Assembly (NCBI GenBank): GCA_045617105.1
Contig: JAZLHW010000101.1
Coordinates: forward strand, 1 to 7,015
Length of the DNA: 7,015 nt
Reading direction: 5' to 3'
Origin: CALELM01 sp045617105
GTDB taxonomy: Bacteria; Bacillota; Negativicutes; Selenomonadales; Selenomonadaceae
Part shown: positions 4,696 through 7,015 of the stretch, one piece after another
Position numbering within the stretch: position 1 is the stretch's first letter
Layout of the letters: the number at the start of each line of letters is the position of its first letter
The notes under the pieces: model-generated
The model's input: only the letters and a program-made list of their open reading frames with translations
Told to the model about the DNA's origin: nothing
The model's database searches: none
Position numbers and translations under genes: made by a program

Positions 4696-4720
4696 TCGTC
4701 TAACGCTCGTTATCGCTCGT
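4690..4720. repeat. Three phased direct repeats, TATCGCTCGT
   Basis: TATCGCTCGT occurs at 4690-4699 and 4711-4720, with TAACGCTCGT (one mismatch) at 4701-4710. The period is 10-11 bp, about one helical turn. On the minus strand the array sits just upstream of the candidate -35, as expected for activator sites. The third copy also forms the left arm of a perfect 9-bp inverted repeat, GTTATCGCT (4709-4717) with AGCGATAAC (4731-4739), with a 13-nt loop. Confidence 0.65.
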
Positions 4721-4739
4721 TTTCAAATCAAGCGATAAC

Positions 4740-4973
4740 TCACGCTTCTTCGGTCTCCGGCACATACTCGGTTTCAATGGTAGCCTGTTCAATCACGCTC
4801 AGATTCTCGTCCACCAGCATGATGCTGACTGACGGATACAGCTCAGTCATGACCATTTTGCTGTAGCGGTCGTGATACAACGACACCCCCGATGCAAAGC
4901 TGTTGCGCTGGGTAATGCTTGTGTTGACCTCGCCGTCAGCTCTCTGCTGAAATTCAATTACATAGTATTTCAT
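4740..4973 (-). CDS. 77-aa phage hypothetical protein
   Basis: Unknown function. ATG 4973 has AAGGAG 8 nt upstream, overlapping the stop of the preceding tail-tip gene. It opens with MKYYVIEFQQRADGEVNTSI, followed by a helix containing a YHDRYSKMVMTE-like stretch and a beta strand, SVSIMLVDENLSVIEQATIE. The acidic tail ends in ETEEA. I recall short proteins with an MKYYVIExQ start directly after tail-fibre genes in Clostridia phages; none has an assigned role. Its place and size would suit a fibre chaperone or a small tail-tip part, by inference only. A repeat-rich noncoding segment follows it. Confidence 0.82.
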   Translation of the reverse strand: MKYYVIEFQQRADGEVNTSITQRNSFASGVSLYHDRYSKMVMTELYPSVSIMLVDENLSVIEQATIETEYVPETEEA

Positions 4974-4985
4974 GGTTTAATCTCC

Positions 4986-5579
4986 TTACCAAAATTTTTT
5001 GAACACCGCATATCGGTATGTTACCTGACTTGTCCAATAGGTGTTTGACCCGACCCTTAACAGCGGAAACTCCGCTGCGGAAAGCTGTGATGTATAGCCG
5101 CCGCTATAAGTGTACGATGCTGATGACGGAAAACTGCCGCTAATATTGTCCGCCGTTTGGTTGTATGTAAAATACATGGTCAGCCCGTTTTCAAGAGGTA
5201 TTGTTGTTGTGGACGAGCCACGCATGGGGTTTTTAAACAAATCCCTAAACCATACAAATCCATACACATCGTTGCCGCCACCAGTTTTGGTGATATCAGG
5301 CGTGAATTCGTCACTCCACACGATGATGCCGTCCGGAATAGCTCCAAGGTTGTGCTGTATCTTTACCGATGTGCCGCTTGATGACAGGGAGCTGGTGGCA
5401 AGCTTGAATGTTCCTACATCAATCCGGATGCCATCTCCACTCCCACCGCCATACCCATTGGCTAATGTCCGTATCGCATCCCCAATGTTAGCATCCGCTG
5501 CACCGGTCACGCCATTGGCATAGGTCAACAGCGCATCAAGCTTGCTCTTGCTCTCCGTCAGCTCACTTACAATGCTCAT
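4986..5579 (-). CDS. Putative tail-tip receptor-binding protein
   Basis: A 197-aa protein whose ATG (5579) overlaps the stop of the tail-fibre gene by 4 nt (ATGA), with GAGGTG 5 nt upstream. Residues 1-42 are helical (LTESKSKLDALLTYANGVTG, then DAIRTLANGYGGGSG), a pattern of phage tail-tip proteins where trimeric helices pass into a beta domain after a Gly-rich linker. Residues 52-197 are beta-rich, Ser/Thr/Tyr/Gly-rich and aromatic, with IQHNLGAIPDGIIVW (74-88); an HxLGxxP motif of this sort recurs in the distal domains of phage fibres. The end is strongly aromatic and basic (YRYAVFKKFW). The product probably sits at the end of the tail fibre and contacts the host surface. The receptor cannot be read from sequence. 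Confidence 0.8.
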   Translation of the reverse strand: MSIVSELTESKSKLDALLTYANGVTGAADANIGDAIRTLANGYGGGSGDGIRIDVGTFKLATSSLSSSGTSVKIQHNLGAIPDGIIVWSDEFTPDITKTGGGNDVYGFVWFRDLFKNPMRGSSTTTIPLENGLTMYFTYNQTADNISGSFPSSASYTYSGGYTSQLSAAEFPLLRVGSNTYWTSQVTYRYAVFKKFW

Positions 5580-6583
5580 CCGATCACCTCATTAATCGCT
5601 GCGGCCAGCGGCTCAAGCAGTCCAATCTTGCTGTCTATCAGATATTCCACCGCACCTTTGAGGCTTCCTGTAATGGTATCGTTCCTTGCGATGTCAACCG
5701 CAGGCGTGATAACAGTGCCGTTGTCTGTCCATACCTGACATCTGTACCAGCGTCTTGCTGCGACATTCAGACTCGTTATCAGTGTTTTTTCGCTTGCGGT
5801 AGCAGCGCCCGTTTTCGTCCATCCTGTTTCTCCGTCTCGGCTATACTGCCATTCATATGATGTTGCTCCGTCAACATTTGCAGTGACTTTGAAAATGTCA
5901 CCTGTTTTGTGGACAATGGTTGTCGGTTCTTCCGATAACTCAACCCCCCAATCCGATGCGCTGCCCTCGGTAACGACAGCCCATGTAGTGGTATCATTGC
6001 TTATCTTTGCGGCAACAACATTTTCACTTATCTTGATTCCGTAACCGGCTGTCAGCGCATCCTGCTTTGCATCCCATCCTGCTTCCTTGTCCTCGATGGC
6101 GGTAATGCGGCTCTCTGCACCGCTGGCTCTCGTCTCCACAGCACCGATGCGCTCCTTTATCGGTCCGTCATCGTAGGAACTGCCACCACCTGTCGCACTT
6201 ATCACATTGTTCTCAATGGTGATGTTTGCACCTGCCGTCAGCTTATTCTGCTTGGAATTTAAAAGGTTATTATGCCCAATAAAAAGCAGTGTTGTATCAT
6301 CCTCGACCGCCTTGATCCGCTCCTCAAGCGCAGTGGTATCTCCACCGCCGCCTTCCACATGCACCATGTCGGCAATGTCCTGCTTGTCCTGCTCGGTCAG
6401 CACATAGTCATTGCCGTCCTCGCCTACGACCTTGCCCATGTCCTGCTTTGTCTTGTCGGACAGCGTGAATATCAGATGCCCTTCCTCGTTGATCTCCGCA
6501 TTGGTAACACCTCTGCCGATAACGCCGTAAAGCTTTGCGTGAACCACATCGCATTCACCGTGTATCTGATTCAAATAAATCAT
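5576..6583 (-). CDS. Phage tail fibre / baseplate protein with duplicated motif and Ig-like domain
   Basis: A 335-aa structural protein. ATG 6583 has AAGGGGG 7 nt upstream and follows the preceding stop by 12 nt. Residues 1-75 form a small beta domain ending in GKVVGEDGNDYVLTEQDKQD, a segment common near the start of Clostridia phage fibre proteins. Residues 84-100 and 140-165 have heptad-like helices (ALEERIKAVEDD; IKERIGAVETRASGAESRIT), fitting trimeric coiled coils. Each is followed by a related motif: KQNKLTAGANITIENNVISA (111-130) and KQDALTAGYGIKISENVVAA (173-192), evidently an internal duplication. Residues 220-300 look like an Ig-like domain (TGDIFKVTANVDGATSYEWQ; WYRCQVWTDNG). The C-terminus is helical and may dock to the next protein, which starts with similar helices. 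Confidence 0.88.
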   Translation of the reverse strand: MIYLNQIHGECDVVHAKLYGVIGRGVTNAEINEEGHLIFTLSDKTKQDMGKVVGEDGNDYVLTEQDKQDIADMVHVEGGGGDTTALEERIKAVEDDTTLLFIGHNNLLNSKQNKLTAGANITIENNVISATGGGSSYDDGPIKERIGAVETRASGAESRITAIEDKEAGWDAKQDALTAGYGIKISENVVAAKISNDTTTWAVVTEGSASDWGVELSEEPTTIVHKTGDIFKVTANVDGATSYEWQYSRDGETGWTKTGAATASEKTLITSLNVAARRWYRCQVWTDNGTVITPAVDIARNDTITGSLKGAVEYLIDSKIGLLEPLAAAINEVIG

Positions 6584-6595
6584 GTCGCTGCCCCC

Positions 6596-6943
6596 TTAAT
6601 CCACCTGTGCAGGACTGTCATTAATCAGTGTTACCCGGTTTTCCCCGATGTAATCCAAATCAAATGTATATTTTCCTGCAGGGAATAACGCTGTGCATTC
6701 AGCATCGAAATCAAGGGAAATGATGTTGTCCTCAATATGCTCAAACACAAATTCCTTGATGACATCTTTTCTTTTGTCTCTGAATTTCACTTCAACACTG
6801 TCTGTGTCGGCAATACTAACAGGTTCTCCGTCCTGATCCACAAGCTCCAGCTCCAGCTGCAGCTTGAATGTGTTGCCTTCGTACCATCGCAGAACGCCAT
6901 TAACGATTCTCGGACTGAGATTTGCTTTCTGCATGTTGTTCAC
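6596..6943 (-). CDS. BppU-N-like phage baseplate/tail protein
   Basis: A 115-aa protein. GTG 6943 is the preferred start because the AAGGAGGT site (6958-6951) ends 7 nt upstream; a GTG at 6952 lies inside that site, and ATG 6934 would be too far. The protein is nearly all beta: GVLRWYEGNTFKLQLELELV, EVKFRDKRKDVIKEFVF, NIISLDFDAECTALFPAGKY and TFDLDYIGENRVTLI. Alternating strands with a GKYTFDLxY hairpin fit the immunoglobulin-like N-terminal domain of BppU-type upper-baseplate proteins; the match is by pattern, not search. It is the first gene of the tail-fibre set and would anchor the fibre protein encoded next to the baseplate. A stable hairpin lies just upstream in the transcript. Confidence 0.8.
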   Translation of the reverse strand: MNNMQKANLSPRIVNGVLRWYEGNTFKLQLELELVDQDGEPVSIADTDSVEVKFRDKRKDVIKEFVFEHIEDNIISLDFDAECTALFPAGKYTFDLDYIGENRVTLINDSPAQVD

Positions 6944-6978
6944 CGCAACCACCTCCTTATTAATGAATAAAGTAGCAA

Positions 6979-7011
6979 AACGGCGCCGGGGATTCTATCC
7001 CAGACGCCGTT
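6979..7011 (-). terminator. Terminator-like hairpin upstream of the tail-fibre genes
   Basis: On the minus strand AACGGCG (7011-7005) pairs with CGCCGTT (6985-6979), and within it GGGAT (7001-6997) pairs with ATCCC (6993-6989) around an AGA loop; the two stems are joined by a partly mismatched 3-nt junction. TTTTGCTACTTTATT follows. The structure is strong but the T-tract is short and broken, so it could be a partial terminator for an upstream gene or an mRNA-stabilising hairpin. Confidence 0.5.
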
Positions 7012-7015
7012 CGCC

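Noticed and set aside
4690..4740. CRISPR or coding repeat in the intergenic segment
   Set aside because: Units of 10 bp without spacers, and no frame crosses the region with a start and ribosome site.
5110..5523. Plus-strand frame of 137 codons over the tail-tip gene
   Set aside because: It is antisense to a coherent operon, without a ribosome site or family resemblance.
6272..6688. Plus-strand frame of 138 codons over the tail fibre and BppU-like genes
   Set aside because: It spans a gene junction on the opposite strand and has no ribosome site; shadow frame.

Overview
The window looks like one end of a temperate phage (or prophage remnant) integrated in a low-to-mid GC Firmicute, most likely a gut Clostridia (Oscillospiraceae/Lachnospiraceae type). 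The grounds are strong AGGAGG-type Shine-Dalgarno sites before almost every gene, protein families that I recall from Clostridia prophages, and a phage tail-lysis gene order. All credible genes lie on the minus strand and are transcribed from high to low coordinates. I assign organism and families from memory of the protein sequences, not from a search.

In transcription order: (1) 7015-4740 is the distal tail block. It opens with a strong hairpin (6979-7011), followed by a BppU-like beta-domain protein, a 335-aa tail fibre/baseplate protein with a repeated motif and an Ig-like domain, a 197-aa putative receptor-binding tail-tip protein, and a 77-aa phage protein of unknown function. (2) 4739-4611 is a short intergenic segment with three phased 10-bp direct repeats, two inverted repeats and a candidate promoter. 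(3) 4610-2669 is a tightly packed operon with gaps of 1 nt or small overlaps: DUF6275 protein, Tad2/DUF2829 (Thoeris anti-defence type) protein, CHAP endolysin with a C-terminal peptidoglycan-binding domain, holin, and a small helix-turn-helix protein. A clear intrinsic terminator (2611-2642) closes it. (4) 2585-193 is a second minus-strand cassette of six genes with no assigned function. It encodes a papain-like protein with a GDC motif, a Pro/Gln/Tyr-rich small protein, a 69-aa Gln-rich protein, a 239-aa Gly/Cys-rich single-pass membrane protein, a Cys-rich beta-sandwich protein and a 96-aa protein with an Arg/Tyr/Ser-rich tail. (5) 192-1 is noncoding. It holds three perfect 11-bp tandem repeats, three alternating TGTAACA/TGTTACA half-sites and a terminator. 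The first 21 bases fit the 3' end of a plus-strand tRNA gene (T-loop to CCA), which suggests a tRNA attachment site.

The tail genes would form the host-recognition end of the virion. The middle operon would protect the phage from Thoeris immunity and lyse the cell. The unexplained 2585-193 cassette sits between the lysis module and the probable attachment site, a usual place for accessory (moron) genes. It is the best candidate here for an undescribed system.
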